Below the pieces are notes generated by a model that had not been told where the DNA came from, did not search any database, and worked only from the letters and a program-made list of their open reading frames with translations. A stretch of 64,000 nucleotides of DNA from Streptomyces sp. NBC_00335 (GTDB taxonomy: Bacteria; Actinomycetota; Actinomycetes; Streptomycetales; Streptomycetaceae), in contig NZ_CP108006.1 in NCBI RefSeq assembly GCF_036127095.1, positions 4,278,001-4,342,000 of the forward strand, written 5' to 3'. Below are positions 37,428-47,600 of this stretch, in pieces. A program made the translations under genes and the position numbers. Each line of letters starts with the position of its first letter. Position 1 is the first letter of the stretch.

Positions 37428-38669
37428 TCAGTCGTTCAGCGGGAGTTGCACGACGAGTAGTTTGCCCGCCATCGTCACGCCGCCGTCCATGGCGATGGCC
37501 AGGCCTTCCGCGTAGACGTGGGGGCCGACGACGGCCTCGGGACCGTGTGCCCCGTCGCCGTCCTCGGTGCCCACCTCGCCCAGCAGGTACGGGATGGGGC
37601 TGTGGCCGTGCACGACGCGACTGCCGCCGTAGGTGCCGATGAGCTCGCGTACGGCCTGGGGGCCGGTCTCCTCGTCGCGGAAGGCGAAGCGCTTGGTGAA
37701 TTTGCGGAAGAGGTCCCAGGTGATGTCGGCGTCGTTGCGGTTGAGCAGTTCGTGGATGGTGTCGTTGACGTCCTCGACGGAGTCGCCGTAGTCGAGGTAG
37801 GCGGTGGTGTCGGAGTGGAGGAGCAGGTGGTCCTCCACCAGGACCGCCGCGTCCAGCCGGGACATCCACTGGAGGTGGACGTCCTGAAGCCGGTCCATGT
37901 CGGTGCGCTGGCCGCCGTTGAGGAGCCAGGCGGCCTGGAAGGTGGCGGTGCCGGCGCCGGAGACGACGGGGGTGTCCCCGAACCGCTTGGCGCCGATGAG
38001 CAGCAGCTCGTGGTTGCCCATGAGGGCCTTGCAGTAGCCGCCCGCGGCGGCGGCTTCGGCGGAGAGCCGCATGACGAGGTCGATGACCCCGATGCCGTCG
38101 GGGCCGCGGTCGGTGAAGTCGCCGAGGAACCAGAGCCGGGCGTTGCCGGCGGACCAGTTGCGGTCGGCGTCGATGAGCCCCTGGAGCTGCAGTTCGGCGA
38201 CGAGTTCGTCGATGTAGCCGTGGACGTCGCCGACGACGTAGAGCGGTCCGGGGCCCTCGCCGGGGGTCTCTTGGGGAACGTACTGGATCTGGACGGTGTC
38301 GCCGGGGCCGCCGAGGGCGCCGCGCCCGATGACGGGGAGGTCGCGCTGCGTCGGGGTGTACCCCTCGGGGTCGCTGTCCTCGGGGACGTGGCCCATCGGA
38401 CGGCCGGGCTCACCGAGGGCGCCGACGGCACCGTACGGGGCTTCGTGGCCGTATCCGTGCTGCGCGGGGACGGGTGCCGGGCCCGCGGCGTAGTACGCGG
38501 GGTACTCGCCGTAGACGGGGGCGTCCGCCCCGAGCCCCGCGGGGCCGCCCCTTCCGGCTGCTGCGGCCCCCGGGGGGACGGTATGCGAGGCGGGTTCGGC
38601 GACCGGCAACCGGAAGTCCCGCTCGGTGTCCGTCCGCACCGCGGGTCCCTGACCGGCCCCCTGAGTCAT
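37428..38669 (-). CDS. PPP-type metallophosphoesterase
   Basis: A 413-residue phosphatase. A disordered Gly/Pro-rich N-terminus (about 1-120) leads to the catalytic core with DVHGYIDEL, GDFTDRGPDG, GNHELLLI and VHGHSPI, the metal-binding signatures of PPP phosphatases (Ser/Thr phosphatase or Ap4A hydrolase type). Substrate unknown. GGAGGGG lies at good spacing before the ATG at 38669; the in-frame ATG at 38702 is less likely. Confidence 0.87.
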   Translation of the reverse strand: MTQGAGQGPAVRTDTERDFRLPVAEPASHTVPPGAAAAGRGGPAGLGADAPVYGEYPAYYAAGPAPVPAQHGYGHEAPYGAVGALGEPGRPMGHVPEDSDPEGYTPTQRDLPVIGRGALGGPGDTVQIQYVPQETPGEGPGPLYVVGDVHGYIDELVAELQLQGLIDADRNWSAGNARLWFLGDFTDRGPDGIGVIDLVMRLSAEAAAAGGYCKALMGNHELLLIGAKRFGDTPVVSGAGTATFQAAWLLNGGQRTDMDRLQDVHLQWMSRLDAAVLVEDHLLLHSDTTAYLDYGDSVEDVNDTIHELLNRNDADITWDLFRKFTKRFAFRDEETGPQAVRELIGTYGGSRVVHGHSPIPYLLGEVGTEDGDGAHGPEAVVGPHVYAEGLAIAMDGGVTMAGKLLVVQLPLND

Positions 38670-38860
38670 CGACCCCTCCACCACCGTCGCGCTGCCGTAC
38701 ACCTGCGGACCCGCCCGCCTCTTGGGCGGAGGGTCCGTGATGTCGTGCGCCCATCATAGGAATGCAGCTCGCGCTCTGTGACGCACCAGGGGTGGTGAAT
38801 CCTGGGCGGAGCTGGTCCTTCCTGCCGGTTTCTCCCGATATCGGTGTTGCTGAAATCCTC

Positions 38861-38881
38861 GGCGGGGCTCCGGGCCCCGCC
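38861..38881 (-). terminator. Terminator after the LacI regulator gene
   Basis: An eight-bp GC stem (GGCGGGGC/GCCCCGCC) with a five-base loop, 19 bases downstream of the LacI stop on the minus strand. Confidence 0.65.
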
Positions 38882-38899
38882 GTTGGGCCGGCGTGGTGG

Positions 38900-40015
38900 T
38901 CAGTCCTGTGCCGGGGATCGGGGCGGGCTGACGGTCGTACGGGGCTGCCTGCGCTGGGACGAGGTACGGATGATCAGCTCGGTCGGGATGACCTGTTCGA
39001 CGGGTCCGCCCGTGTCGACGCCCTCGATGGCGTCGATGAGCAGCTGGACGACGGCGGTGCCGATGCGGCGGGGTTTGAGGGACAGGGTGGTGATGGGCGG
39101 TTCGGTGTTGGCGTACACGGTGGATTCGCTGCAGCACACGAGCAGCAGATCCTCGGGAACGCGCAGGCCGTAGCGCCGGGCGGCGGCGAGCAGGTCGGTG
39201 CCGTTGGGGTCGAACAGACCGTAGACGGCGTCGGGCCGGTCGGGCCGGGCGAGCAGCCGGTCGGCGGCGACGGCGCCGGCGCACGGATCGTGGGCGGGGT
39301 AGGACTCGTAGACGGGGTCCTGGCCCACGCGCTCGCACCAGCGCAGGTAGGCCGTGGTGGAGAGCCTGGTGTAGGTGTCGGTGGTGGTGCCGGTCAGCAG
39401 CCCGATGCGGCGGGCTCCGGCGGCGGCGAGGTGGTCGAGGAGGCCCAGTACGGCGGCCTCGTGGTCGTTGTCGACCCAGGCGGTGACGGGGAGTGAGCCG
39501 GCGGGGCGTCCGTCGGAGACGACGGGCAGACCCTGGCGGACCAGTTCGGTGACGACCGGATCGTGGTCGGAGGGGTCGATGACGACGGTGCCGTCGAGGG
39601 CCACGTTGGACCAGACGTCGTGTCGGGAGGTGGCGGGGAGGATGACGAGGGCGTAGCCGCGAGCGAGCGCGGCGGAGGTGGCGGCCCTGGCCATCTCGGC
39701 GAAGTACGCGAATTCGGTGAAGGTGAAAGGTTCATCCCCGTAGGTCGTCACGGTCAGGCCGATGAGGCCCGACTTGCCGGTACGGAGGGTGCGGGCCGCC
39801 GCGGAAGGGCGGTAGCCCAGCCGGTCTGCGACCTCGCGAACGTGGCGGCGGGTGGCGTCCGGCAGCCGTCCCTTCCCGTTGAGGGCGTCGGAGACGGTCG
39901 TGATCGAGACGCCCGCCGCAGCGGCCACGTCCCTGATGCCGGCCCGGCCCTGTCGGCCGGCGGCCCGCCGGGTGGTCTCGGTCCGGCTCACCTGATGCTT
40001 CCCTGCTGCTGTCAT
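38900..40015 (-). CDS. LacI family transcriptional regulator
   Basis: A 371-residue repressor. The N-terminal HTH and hinge (GIRDVAAAAGVSITTVSDALNGKGRLPDA... about residues 26-75) precede a periplasmic-binding-protein-like domain (to about 345). The sugar or other effector is unknown. It is divergent from hisC; the 362-bp gap contains a 22-bp palindrome and a TGCATATGCA palindrome that could be its operators. Start MTAAGKHQ is selected; the open frame upstream reads through that region. Confidence 0.9.
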   Translation of the reverse strand: MTAAGKHQVSRTETTRRAAGRQGRAGIRDVAAAAGVSITTVSDALNGKGRLPDATRRHVREVADRLGYRPSAAARTLRTGKSGLIGLTVTTYGDEPFTFTEFAYFAEMARAATSAALARGYALVILPATSRHDVWSNVALDGTVVIDPSDHDPVVTELVRQGLPVVSDGRPAGSLPVTAWVDNDHEAAVLGLLDHLAAAGARRIGLLTGTTTDTYTRLSTTAYLRWCERVGQDPVYESYPAHDPCAGAVAADRLLARPDRPDAVYGLFDPNGTDLLAAARRYGLRVPEDLLLVCCSESTVYANTEPPITTLSLKPRRIGTAVVQLLIDAIEGVDTGGPVEQVIPTELIIRTSSQRRQPRTTVSPPRSPAQD

Positions 40016-40377
40016 GGCGAGCCGATAGTAGGGCTCGGTGGGCAGAGCGGTCCGGATGCATATGCACCCGTTGACAGGCACGATTCTGCATGGTTCGCCA
40101 CCCCCAATGACCTTGGAAATGAAGGCCTTTGGTTGCAAAGGGTGCCTGGTGCCCTTGTCGTCGGGACCGTGCATGCCAAAACGGTGCGCTGTCGGGCTCC
40201 ACTCAACTCACCTGTACGAGGGACGCGCGCCACGGCGCAGGCCACCGGCGCACGCATATATGCGTGCGCTCTCCCGCATTCCAGGCGCCTGCCGTTCTCG
40301 GATGGACGGAATCCTCATAAGGTGAGGAGTATTGAGTCGACGGCGACGTCGTACGGGACGGTCGAGGAGGACCTGCG
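40016..40377. promoter_or_regulatory. LacI-hisC divergent region
   Basis: 362 bp without a convincing gene. It holds TGCATATGCA at 40057-40066, a TTGACA at 40071-40076 without an obvious -10, and a perfect 22-bp palindrome at 40248-40269. GAGGAGG (40365-40371) is the hisC ribosome-binding site. Confidence 0.5.
40248..40269. promoter_or_regulatory. 22-bp perfect palindrome, possible operator
   Basis: Inverted repeat with 11-base arms GCGCACGCATA/TATGCGTGCGC about 110 bases upstream of hisC. The central alternating A/T step and divergent LacI gene make it a candidate LacI-family operator; no consensus match is known to me. Confidence 0.5.
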
Positions 40378-41460
40378 GTGAGCGAGAAGAGCCCGAAGCT
40401 GCGCGCCGAGCTGGACGGCATCCCCACCTACAAGCCCGGAAAGCCCGCGGCAGCGGGCGGTCCGGTCGCTTTCAAGCTGTCCTCGAACGAGAACCCGTAC
40501 CCGCCCCTGCCTGGGGTGCTGGAGAGCGCGGTCGCGGCGGCCGGCCAGTTCAACCGCTACCCGGACATGGCGTGCACCGGCCTGGTGAACGAGCTCGCGG
40601 AGCGGTTCGGGGTTCCGGTCGAGCACATCGCCACCGGCACCGGCTCGGTCGGCGTCGCCCAGTCGCTGATCCAGTCGACGGCGGGTCCGGGCGACGAGGT
40701 CATCTACGCCTGGCGGTCTTTCGAGGCTTATCCGATCATCGTTCAGATCTCGGGTGCGACCTCGGTCCAGGTTCCGCTGGCCGAGGGGGACGTGCACGAC
40801 CTGGACGCGATGTTCGAGGCGATCACCGAGCGGACCCGCCTGATCTTCGTCTGCAACCCCAACAACCCCACCGGCACCGCGGTCCGCCGTGCGGAGCTGG
40901 AGCGGTTCCTGGACCGGGTGCCCTCCGACATCCTCATCGTCCTCGACGAGGCGTACAAGGAGTTCGTCCGCGACGTCGAGGTCCCGGACGGCATCGAGCT
41001 CTACCGCAGCCGCCCCAACGTCGCCGTGCTGCGTACGTTCTCCAAGGCGTACGGGCTCGCGGGCCTGCGCGTCGGCTTCGCGGTGGCGCACGAGCCGGTG
41101 GCCGCGGCGCTGCGCAAGACCGCGGTGCCCTTCGGCGTCAGCCAGCTCGCCCAGGACGCGGCGGTCGCCTCGCTGCGGGCCGAGGACGAGCTGATGGGCC
41201 GCGTCGGGTCGCTGGTGAGCGAGCGCGCCCGGGTCTACGGGACGCTGCTGGCCCAGGGCTGGACGGTGGTGCCCGAGACGCAGGCCAACTTCGTGTGGAT
41301 GCGGCTCGGAGAGCGGACCGCCGACTTCGCGGCGGCCTGCGAGAAGGCCGGCGTGGTGGTCCGGCCCTTCGCGGGCGAGGGCCTGCGGGTCACGATCGGC
41401 GAGCCCGAGGCGAACGACCTCTTCCTGCACACGGCCGAGGCGTTCTTCAAGGAGCTCTAG
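40378..41460 (+). CDS. hisC: Histidinol-phosphate aminotransferase
   Basis: A 360-residue fold-type I PLP aminotransferase. The PLP-binding lysine is in [29 protein letters not shown] at the N-terminus and [10 protein letters not shown] are typical of HisC. It transfers the amino group to imidazole acetol phosphate in histidine biosynthesis. The rest of the his operon is not in the window, so it is either a detached copy or a paralogue (aromatic or other amino-acid aminotransferase is possible). GTG start with GAGGAGG upstream. A 16-bp palindrome spans the stop codon. Confidence 0.85.
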   Translation: MSEKSPKLRAELDGIPTYKPGKPAAAGGPVAFKLSSNENPYPPLPGVLESAVAAAGQFNRYPDMACTGLVNELAERFGVPVEHIATGTGSVGVAQSLIQSTAGPGDEVIYAWRSFEAYPIIVQISGATSVQVPLAEGDVHDLDAMFEAITERTRLIFVCNPNNPTGTAVRRAELERFLDRVPSDILIVLDEAYKEFVRDVEVPDGIELYRSRPNVAVLRTFSKAYGLAGLRVGFAVAHEPVAAALRKTAVPFGVSQLAQDAAVASLRAEDELMGRVGSLVSERARVYGTLLAQGWTVVPETQANFVWMRLGERTADFAAACEKAGVVVRPFAGEGLRVTIGEPEANDLFLHTAEAFFKEL

Positions 41461-41536
41461 AGCTCCCGGGAGCTGGTCGGGTCGGCGCCGGTCGCACCGG
41501 CGGTGATCAGGCCGGCTCCGGTCGGCCCGGCTCCGG

Positions 41537-41914
41537 TCAGGCCAGTTCCACGCGGATGGGGTCGCCGTCGCGGACGGTGGCCAGCAGGCGGGGGTCGCCG
41601 TCGAACGAGCCGAGGACGTTGCACGGGCTCGCCAGGCGGCTCTCGCCCCCGCGGGAGATCGGGGTGGGGCCGTAGGGCAGCGCGAGTGCGTCGCCCTCGG
41701 TCCAGAACGCGACCGTGCCGGGCTCGACGACCTGCTGGGCGTCGTGCTCCAGCGCCACGGAGACGCCGGTGTCGAAGTAGACCTCCTCGCCCCAGGTGTT
41801 GGCGGAGGCGGAAATGGGGAGCGCGTCGGCGAGCGCCTTGGCGGTCGGGGTCTCGTCGAGCGTTGCGGTGAGCTGGCCGGCGGGCCAGAGGAATCGAATC
41901 TTCATGGTTCGCAT
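41537..41914 (-). CDS. Cyclophilin-like fold protein
   Basis: A 125-residue protein of the small cyclophilin-like (DUF369) family, a beta-barrel related to cyclophilin but without the proline-isomerase active site. It contains ANTWGEEVYFDTGV and FWTEGDALALPYGPTPIS, typical of the family. Function unknown. ATG at 41914 or 41905; both are within or beside a 19-bp inverted repeat that could be an operator. It is divergent from cydA with 180 bases between. Confidence 0.78.
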   Translation of the reverse strand: MRTMKIRFLWPAGQLTATLDETPTAKALADALPISASANTWGEEVYFDTGVSVALEHDAQQVVEPGTVAFWTEGDALALPYGPTPISRGGESRLASPCNVLGSFDGDPRLLATVRDGDPIRVELA

Positions 41915-41931
41915 TCAACAATCTGTTGAAT
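41913..41931. promoter_or_regulatory. 19-bp inverted repeat at the cyclophilin-like gene start
   Basis: ATTCAACAATCTGTTGAAT is a perfect 8+3+8 inverted repeat overlapping the start codon of the cyclophilin-like gene. MarR-like operators have this shape, but the regulator is not identified. It lies 62 bases from the Rex operator. Confidence 0.55.
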
Positions 41932-41993
41932 TTATTCGCTAGAGGGGACCCCCCTCGAAGATGCCGACAGCAGTACGACATAATGCTTGTGAA

Positions 41994-42009
41994 TGTGAAC
42001 GCGTTCACA
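41994..42009. promoter_or_regulatory. Rex operator (ROP) of the cyd operon
   Basis: TGTGAACGCGTTCACA is the exact palindromic Rex site of Streptomyces. Rex senses the NADH/NAD+ ratio and represses cydABCD when NADH is low. It lies 85 bases upstream of cydA and just downstream of a CATAAT (41979-41984) that could be the -10 element, an arrangement suited to repression. Confidence 0.92.
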
Positions 42010-42094
42010 AGCGTGTCCTGCTTCCTCCCGGATTGAGTGGGATACGAGAGGCAAACTGCGGCTGTGACCACGGCGAAACGAAGGAGACGACGAC

Positions 42095-43600
42095 GTGGAC
42101 CTAGCTTTGGCGCCAGAGACCCTGGCGCGATGGCAGTTCGGTATTACGACCGTCTATCACTTCCTCTTCGTTCCCTTGACGATCTCTCTGGCCGCGCTCG
42201 TCGCGATCTTGCAGACCGCCTGGGTGCGTTCGGAAAAGGAGAAGTACCTCAAAGCCACCAAGTTCTGGGGCAAGCTCTTCCTGATCAACATCGCGATGGG
42301 CGTCGTCACCGGCATCGTCCAGGAGTTCCAGTTCGGCATGAACTGGTCCGACTACTCGCGATTCGTCGGTGACATCTTCGGAGCCCCGCTGGCCTTCGAG
42401 GCGCTCATCGCCTTCTTCTTCGAGTCCACCTTCATCGGCCTGTGGATCTTCGGATGGGACAAGCTGCCGAAGAAGATCCACCTGGCCTGCATCTGGATGG
42501 TCTCGATCGGCACCATCCTGTCCGCGTACTTCATCCTCGCGGCGAACTCATGGATGCAGCACCCGGTCGGCTACCGGATGAATCCCGAGCGCGGCCGGGC
42601 CGAGCTCACCGACTTCTGGCTGGTGCTCACGCAGAACACCGCGCTGACCCAGTTCTTCCACACCATGACGGCGGCCTTCCTGGTCGGCGGCGCGTTCATG
42701 GTCGGCATCGCGGCCTTCCACCTCGCCCGCAAGAAGCACATCCCCGTCATGCGGACCTCGCTGCGACTCGGCCTGGTCGTCATGATCATCGCCGGTCTGG
42801 GAACCGCCATCAGCGGAGACCTGCTCGGCAAGGTGATGTTCAAGCAGCAGCCGATGAAGATGGCCGCCGCCGAGGCGCTCTGGGACGGCGAGGCGCCGGC
42901 TCCCTTCTCCCTCTTCGCCTACGGCGACGTGGAAAAGGGCCACAACACGGTCGCCCTGGAGATCCCGGGCCTGCTGTCCTTCCTGGCCAACGACGACTTC
43001 ACCTCGTTCGTCCCGGGCATCAACGACGTCAACAAGGCCGAGCAGGAGAAGTACGGGCCCGGTGACTACCGGCCCAACATCCCCGTCGCCTACTGGGGCT
43101 TCCGCTGGATGATCGGCTTCGGCATGGCCTCGCTCGGCGTCGGCATGCTGGGACTCTGGCTGACCCGCAAGAAGTTCATGCTTCCGCCGGGGCTGCGCAC
43201 CGGTGAGGAAGAGGTCCCGCACCTGGTCCTCTTCAAGAAGGCGCTGAGCCCCAAGTTCACGAACTGGTACTGGATCGTCGCGCTCTGGACCATGGGCTTC
43301 CCGCTGATCGCCAACTCCTGGGGCTGGATCTTCACCGAGATGGGCCGCCAGCCCTGGGTGGTCTACGGGGTCCTGCGCACCAGGGACGCGGTCTCGCCGA
43401 ACGTCTCCCAGGGTGAGGTGCTCACCTCGATGATCGGCTTCACGCTGCTCTACGCCGTGCTCGCCGTGATCGAGGTCAAGCTCCTCGTGAAGTACGTCAA
43501 GGCCGGACCGCCCGAGCTCACCGAGGCCGACCTCAACCCGCCGACCAAGATCGGCGGGGACGACAAGAACCCCGACCGGCCGATGGCCTTCTCGTACTGA
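42095..43600 (+). CDS. cydA: Cytochrome bd oxidase subunit I
   Basis: A 501-residue haem-binding subunit of the quinol oxidase. Helix 1 (QFGITTVYHFLFVPLTISLA) holds the His ligand, KQQPMKMAAAEALW begins the Q loop, and EMGRQPWVVYG is the conserved quinol-site region; about nine helices in total. It reduces O2 to water with quinol, with high affinity, under low oxygen. GTG start with AAGGAGACG. It is first in cydA-cydB-cydCD, under the Rex operator. Confidence 0.97.
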   Translation: MDLALAPETLARWQFGITTVYHFLFVPLTISLAALVAILQTAWVRSEKEKYLKATKFWGKLFLINIAMGVVTGIVQEFQFGMNWSDYSRFVGDIFGAPLAFEALIAFFFESTFIGLWIFGWDKLPKKIHLACIWMVSIGTILSAYFILAANSWMQHPVGYRMNPERGRAELTDFWLVLTQNTALTQFFHTMTAAFLVGGAFMVGIAAFHLARKKHIPVMRTSLRLGLVVMIIAGLGTAISGDLLGKVMFKQQPMKMAAAEALWDGEAPAPFSLFAYGDVEKGHNTVALEIPGLLSFLANDDFTSFVPGINDVNKAEQEKYGPGDYRPNIPVAYWGFRWMIGFGMASLGVGMLGLWLTRKKFMLPPGLRTGEEEVPHLVLFKKALSPKFTNWYWIVALWTMGFPLIANSWGWIFTEMGRQPWVVYGVLRTRDAVSPNVSQGEVLTSMIGFTLLYAVLAVIEVKLLVKYVKAGPPELTEADLNPPTKIGGDDKNPDRPMAFSY

Positions 43601-43618
43601 GGCTGAGGAGACCACACC

Positions 43619-44620
43619 ATGCAACTTCACGACGTCTGGTTCGTGCTCATCGCCGTTCTGTGGATCGGCTACTTCTTCCTGGAGGGCTTCGACTTCGGAG
43701 TCGGCGTCCTGACCAAGCTGCTGGCCCGCAACCGCACGGAGAAGCGGGTCCTGATCAATACGATCGGGCCCGTGTGGGACGGCAACGAGGTCTGGCTGCT
43801 CACGGCCGGCGGTGCGACCTTCGCCGCCTTCCCGGAGTGGTACGCCACCCTCTTCTCCGGCTTCTACCTGCCGCTCCTGCTCATCCTGATCTGCCTCATC
43901 ATCCGCGGGGTCGCCTTCGAGTACCGGCACAAGCGGCCCGAGGACAAGTGGCAGACCAACTGGGAACACGCGATCTTCTGGACCTCGCTGATCCCCGCGT
44001 TCCTGTGGGGCGTGGCCTTCGCCAACATCGTGCGCGGAGTGAAGATCGACCAGGACATGGAGTACGTCGGAAACTTCTTCGACCTGCTCAACGTCTACTC
44101 GATCCTCGGCGGCCTGGTCACCCTGACCCTGTTCACCTTCCACGGCGCGGTGTTCACCTCGCTCAAGACGGTCGGTGACATCCGGGACCGCTCGCGCAAG
44201 CTGGCCATGCGGCTCGGGGTGGTGACCGCCGTCCTGGCGCTCGCCTTCCTGATCTGGACCCAGGTCTCGCGTGGTGACGGCTGGAGCCTGATCGCCATGA
44301 TCGTGGCGGTACTGGCGCTGGTCGGGGCCCTCGGCTTCAACTTCGCGGGCCGCGAGGGATGGGCCTTCGGCCTGTCGGGCGTCACCATCGCGGCGGCCGT
44401 CGCGATGCTCTTCCTGACGCTGTTCCCGAACGTCATGCCGTCCTCGCTGAACGCCGCCTGGAACCTCACGGTCACCAACGCCTCGTCGAGCCCGTACACC
44501 CTGAAGATCATGACCTGGTGCGCGGCGGTGGCGACCCCGGTCGTCCTGCTCTACCAGGCGTGGACGTACTGGGTGTTCCGCAAGCGCATCGGCACGCAGC
44601 ACATCGTCGACGTGCACTGA
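43619..44620 (+). CDS. cydB: Cytochrome bd oxidase subunit II
   Basis: A 333-residue integral membrane subunit with about eight helices. LQDVWF-like start (MQLHDVWFVLIAVLWIGYFFLEGFDFGVG) and GPVWDGNEVWLL are hallmark CydB motifs. It pairs with CydA. It begins 18 bases after cydA, with GAGGAG overlapping the spacer. Confidence 0.97.
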   Translation: MQLHDVWFVLIAVLWIGYFFLEGFDFGVGVLTKLLARNRTEKRVLINTIGPVWDGNEVWLLTAGGATFAAFPEWYATLFSGFYLPLLLILICLIIRGVAFEYRHKRPEDKWQTNWEHAIFWTSLIPAFLWGVAFANIVRGVKIDQDMEYVGNFFDLLNVYSILGGLVTLTLFTFHGAVFTSLKTVGDIRDRSRKLAMRLGVVTAVLALAFLIWTQVSRGDGWSLIAMIVAVLALVGALGFNFAGREGWAFGLSGVTIAAAVAMLFLTLFPNVMPSSLNAAWNLTVTNASSSPYTLKIMTWCAAVATPVVLLYQAWTYWVFRKRIGTQHIVDVH

Positions 44621-44670
44621 ACCGTGCACTGAGTCGGCTCCGTCCGCTCCGCCCGTTCCTGCCTGGGGAT

Positions 44671-44684
44671 GTTTCACGTGAAAC
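44671..44684. other. parS site 8
   Basis: Exact GTTTCACGTGAAAC overlapping the N-terminal codons of cydCD (reads FHVKP if translated from ATG 44669). Confidence 0.95.
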
Positions 44685-47600
44685 CGATCGACCCGCGCCT
44701 GCTTCGGTACGCCCGGTCCACCCGCCTCTTCCTGGGGGCGGTGGTGGCCCTCGGGCTCGCCGGGGCGGGGCTGGTCGTCGGCCAGGCCATGCTGATCGCC
44801 GAGATCGTGGTCGGCGCCTTCGAGGACGGACTGGACGGCGCAGCCCTGCGGACGCCCCTGCTGCTGCTCGCGGCGGTGGCGCTCGGCCGGGGCCTGGTCG
44901 CCTGGCTGACCGAGCTGGCCGCGCACCGGGCGAGCGCGGCGGTCAAGTCGGAACTGCGCGGCCGGCTGCTGGAGCGGGCGGCGGACCTCGGGCCCGGCTG
45001 GCTGAGCGGACAGCGGACGGGCTCCCTGGTGGCCCTGGCCACCCGGGGAGTCGACGCCCTGGACGACTACTTCTCGCGGTACCTGCCCCAGTTGGGGCTC
45101 GCGATCGTCGTCCCCGTGGCGGTGCTCGCGCGGATCGTCACCGAGGACTGGGTGTCGGCGGCGATCATCGTGGTCACGCTCCCGCTGATCCCCCTGTTCA
45201 TGATCCTGATCGGCATGGCCACCCAGTCCCGGATGGACCGCCAGTGGCGGCTGCTGTCCCGGCTCTCGGGGCACTTCCTGGACGTGGTGGAGGGCCTGCC
45301 GACCCTGAAGGTGTTCGGCCGCGCGAAGGCGCAGGCGGAGTCCATCCGCAAGATCACCGATGATTACCGGCAGGCGACGATGCGCACCCTGCGCATCGCC
45401 TTCCTGTCCTCGTTCGCGCTCGAACTGCTGGCGACCCTGTCCGTGGCGCTGGTCGCCGTCACCATCGGCATGCGGCTCGTCCACGGGGAGCTGGACCTCT
45501 ACACCGGGCTGGTCATCCTGGTCCTGGCGCCCGAGGCGTACCTGCCGCTGCGTCAGGTCGGGGCGCAGTACCACGCGGCGGCGGAGGGGCTGGCCGCCGC
45601 GGAAGAGATCTTCGAGGTGCTGGAGACCCCGGTCGCCGCCTCGCAGGGGACGGCCGCTGTTCCGGTCTCGGGACTGCGGATCGAGCTCGACGGGGTGGCC
45701 GTCCGGTACGAGGGTCGGGGCGAGGACTCCCCCGGACCCGTCTCGCTGACCGTGGAGCCGGGTGAATGCGTGGCCCTCAGCGGGCCGAGCGGCGCGGGCA
45801 AGTCCACGCTGCTGCAGGTGCTGCTGGGCTTCGTGACGCCGAGTGCGGGCCGGGTCCGGGTCGGGGACGTGGACCTGGCCGGGCTCGCGCCCGAACAGTG
45901 GCGGGAGCGGATCGCGTGGGTGCCGCAGCGGCCGCACCTGTTCGCCGGGTCGATCGCGGAGAACGTACGGCTGGCGCGGCCCGGCGCCGCCGATGCCGAG
46001 GTGACCGCCGCGCTGGTGGACGCCGGGGCGTGGGAGTTCGTACGGGCTCTGCCGCGGGGGGCGGACACCCTCCTCGGCGAGGGCGGGGTCGGACTGTCCG
46101 CCGGGCAGCGCCAGCGTCTCGCGCTGGCGCGGGCGTTCCTGGCGGACCGGCCGGTGCTCCTGCTCGACGAGCCGACGGCGGCGCTGGACGGCGAGACCGA
46201 GGCGGCCGTGGTGGAGGCGGTACGCCGCCTCGCGGTCGGGCGGACCGTCCTGCTGGTGGTGCACCGGCCCGCGCTGCTGGCGCTGGCCGACCGGGTCGTG
46301 AGGGTCGGGGCCGGCTGTGCCGGGCCGCCCTCCCCCGCCGCGCCCCTTCCCTCGGTGCGGCCGGGACGGACGGCGCCGGGACCGGCTCCGCGCGATCCCG
46401 GCGAATGGATCCTCGGCGACACTCCGGCGCGGGCGGGCGCTGCGGGCGGCGACGGTACGGGCGGCGGCGGTGCCGACGGCCGTGACCCGCTCAGGCGGGT
46501 GCGGGGCGTGGCCAAGGCCTGGCAGGGACGGTTCAGGCTCGGGCTGTTCCTGGGAGCGCTGGCCGTCGGGTGCAGCGTCGGGCTGATGGCCGTCTCCGGA
46601 TGGCTGATCTCGCGCGCCTCCGAACAGCCTCCCGTGCTGTACCTGATGGTGGCCGTCACCGCGACGCGGGCCTTCGGCATGGGCCGGGCCGTCTTCCGGT
46701 ACGCGGAGCGGCTCGTGTCCCACGACGCGGTCCTGCGGATGCTCGCCGACCTGCGCGTTTCGGTGTTCCAGCGACTGGAGCGCATCGCGCCCGCCGGACT
46801 GCGCACCCAGCGGCGCGGGGATCTGCTGACCCGGCTGGTGGCCGACGCCGACGCCCTGCAGGACTACTGGCTGCGCTGGCTGCTGCCCGTCGGCACCGCG
46901 GTGCTCGTGGGCACCGGCTCGGTGGCGTTCACCGCCTGGCTGCTGCCCGCGGCCGGGGCGATGCTCGCCGTCGGGCTGCTGGCCGCCGGGGTCGGCGTAC
47001 CGCTCGTCAGCGCGGTCTGCGCACGCCGGACGGAGCGCCGGCTCGCGCCCGCCCGGGGCGAGCTCGCCACCCGTGTGGCGGATCTGCTCACCGGAACCGC
47101 GGAGCTCACCGTTGCCGGAGCGCTCGGCGGGCGCAAGGCCGCCGCGAAGGACAGCGACCGCACACTGACCGGGATCGCTGCCCGCGCGGCCGCCGTCACC
47201 GGGCTCGGGAGCGGGCTGTCTTCCTTGGTGACCGGGCTGACCGTGGTGTGCTCGGCCGCCGTCGGGGCCGACGCCGTCGCCGGCGGCCGGCTGTCCGGGG
47301 TGGCCATGGCGGTGGTCGTCCTGACCCCGCTGGCCGCCTTCGAGGCCGTCAGCGGGCTTCCGCAGGCCGTCCAGTACCGCCAGCGGGTCCGGCGCAGCGC
47401 CGAGCGGGTCTACGAAGTCATCGACACGCCCGCTCCGGTCACCGAGCCGGAGCGGCCCGAAGCCCTGCCCGCCTCGCCCTTCCCGCTGCGGCTGACGGGG
47501 CTCGCCGCCCGCCACCCCGGGCAGGAGAAGGACGCGCTGAGCGGGCTCGACCTGACCCTGGAGGCGGGCCGCCGGATCGCGGTGGTCGGGCCTTCGGGAG

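Noticed and set aside
40071..40076. TTGACA promoter -35 for hisC
   Set aside because: No -10 element lies 16-19 bases downstream, so the match is likely chance.
41451..41466. Palindrome GGAGCTCTAGAGCTCC at the hisC stop as a terminator
   Set aside because: It has no loop and is a sequence palindrome rather than a stable hairpin; noted only as symmetry at the stop codon.
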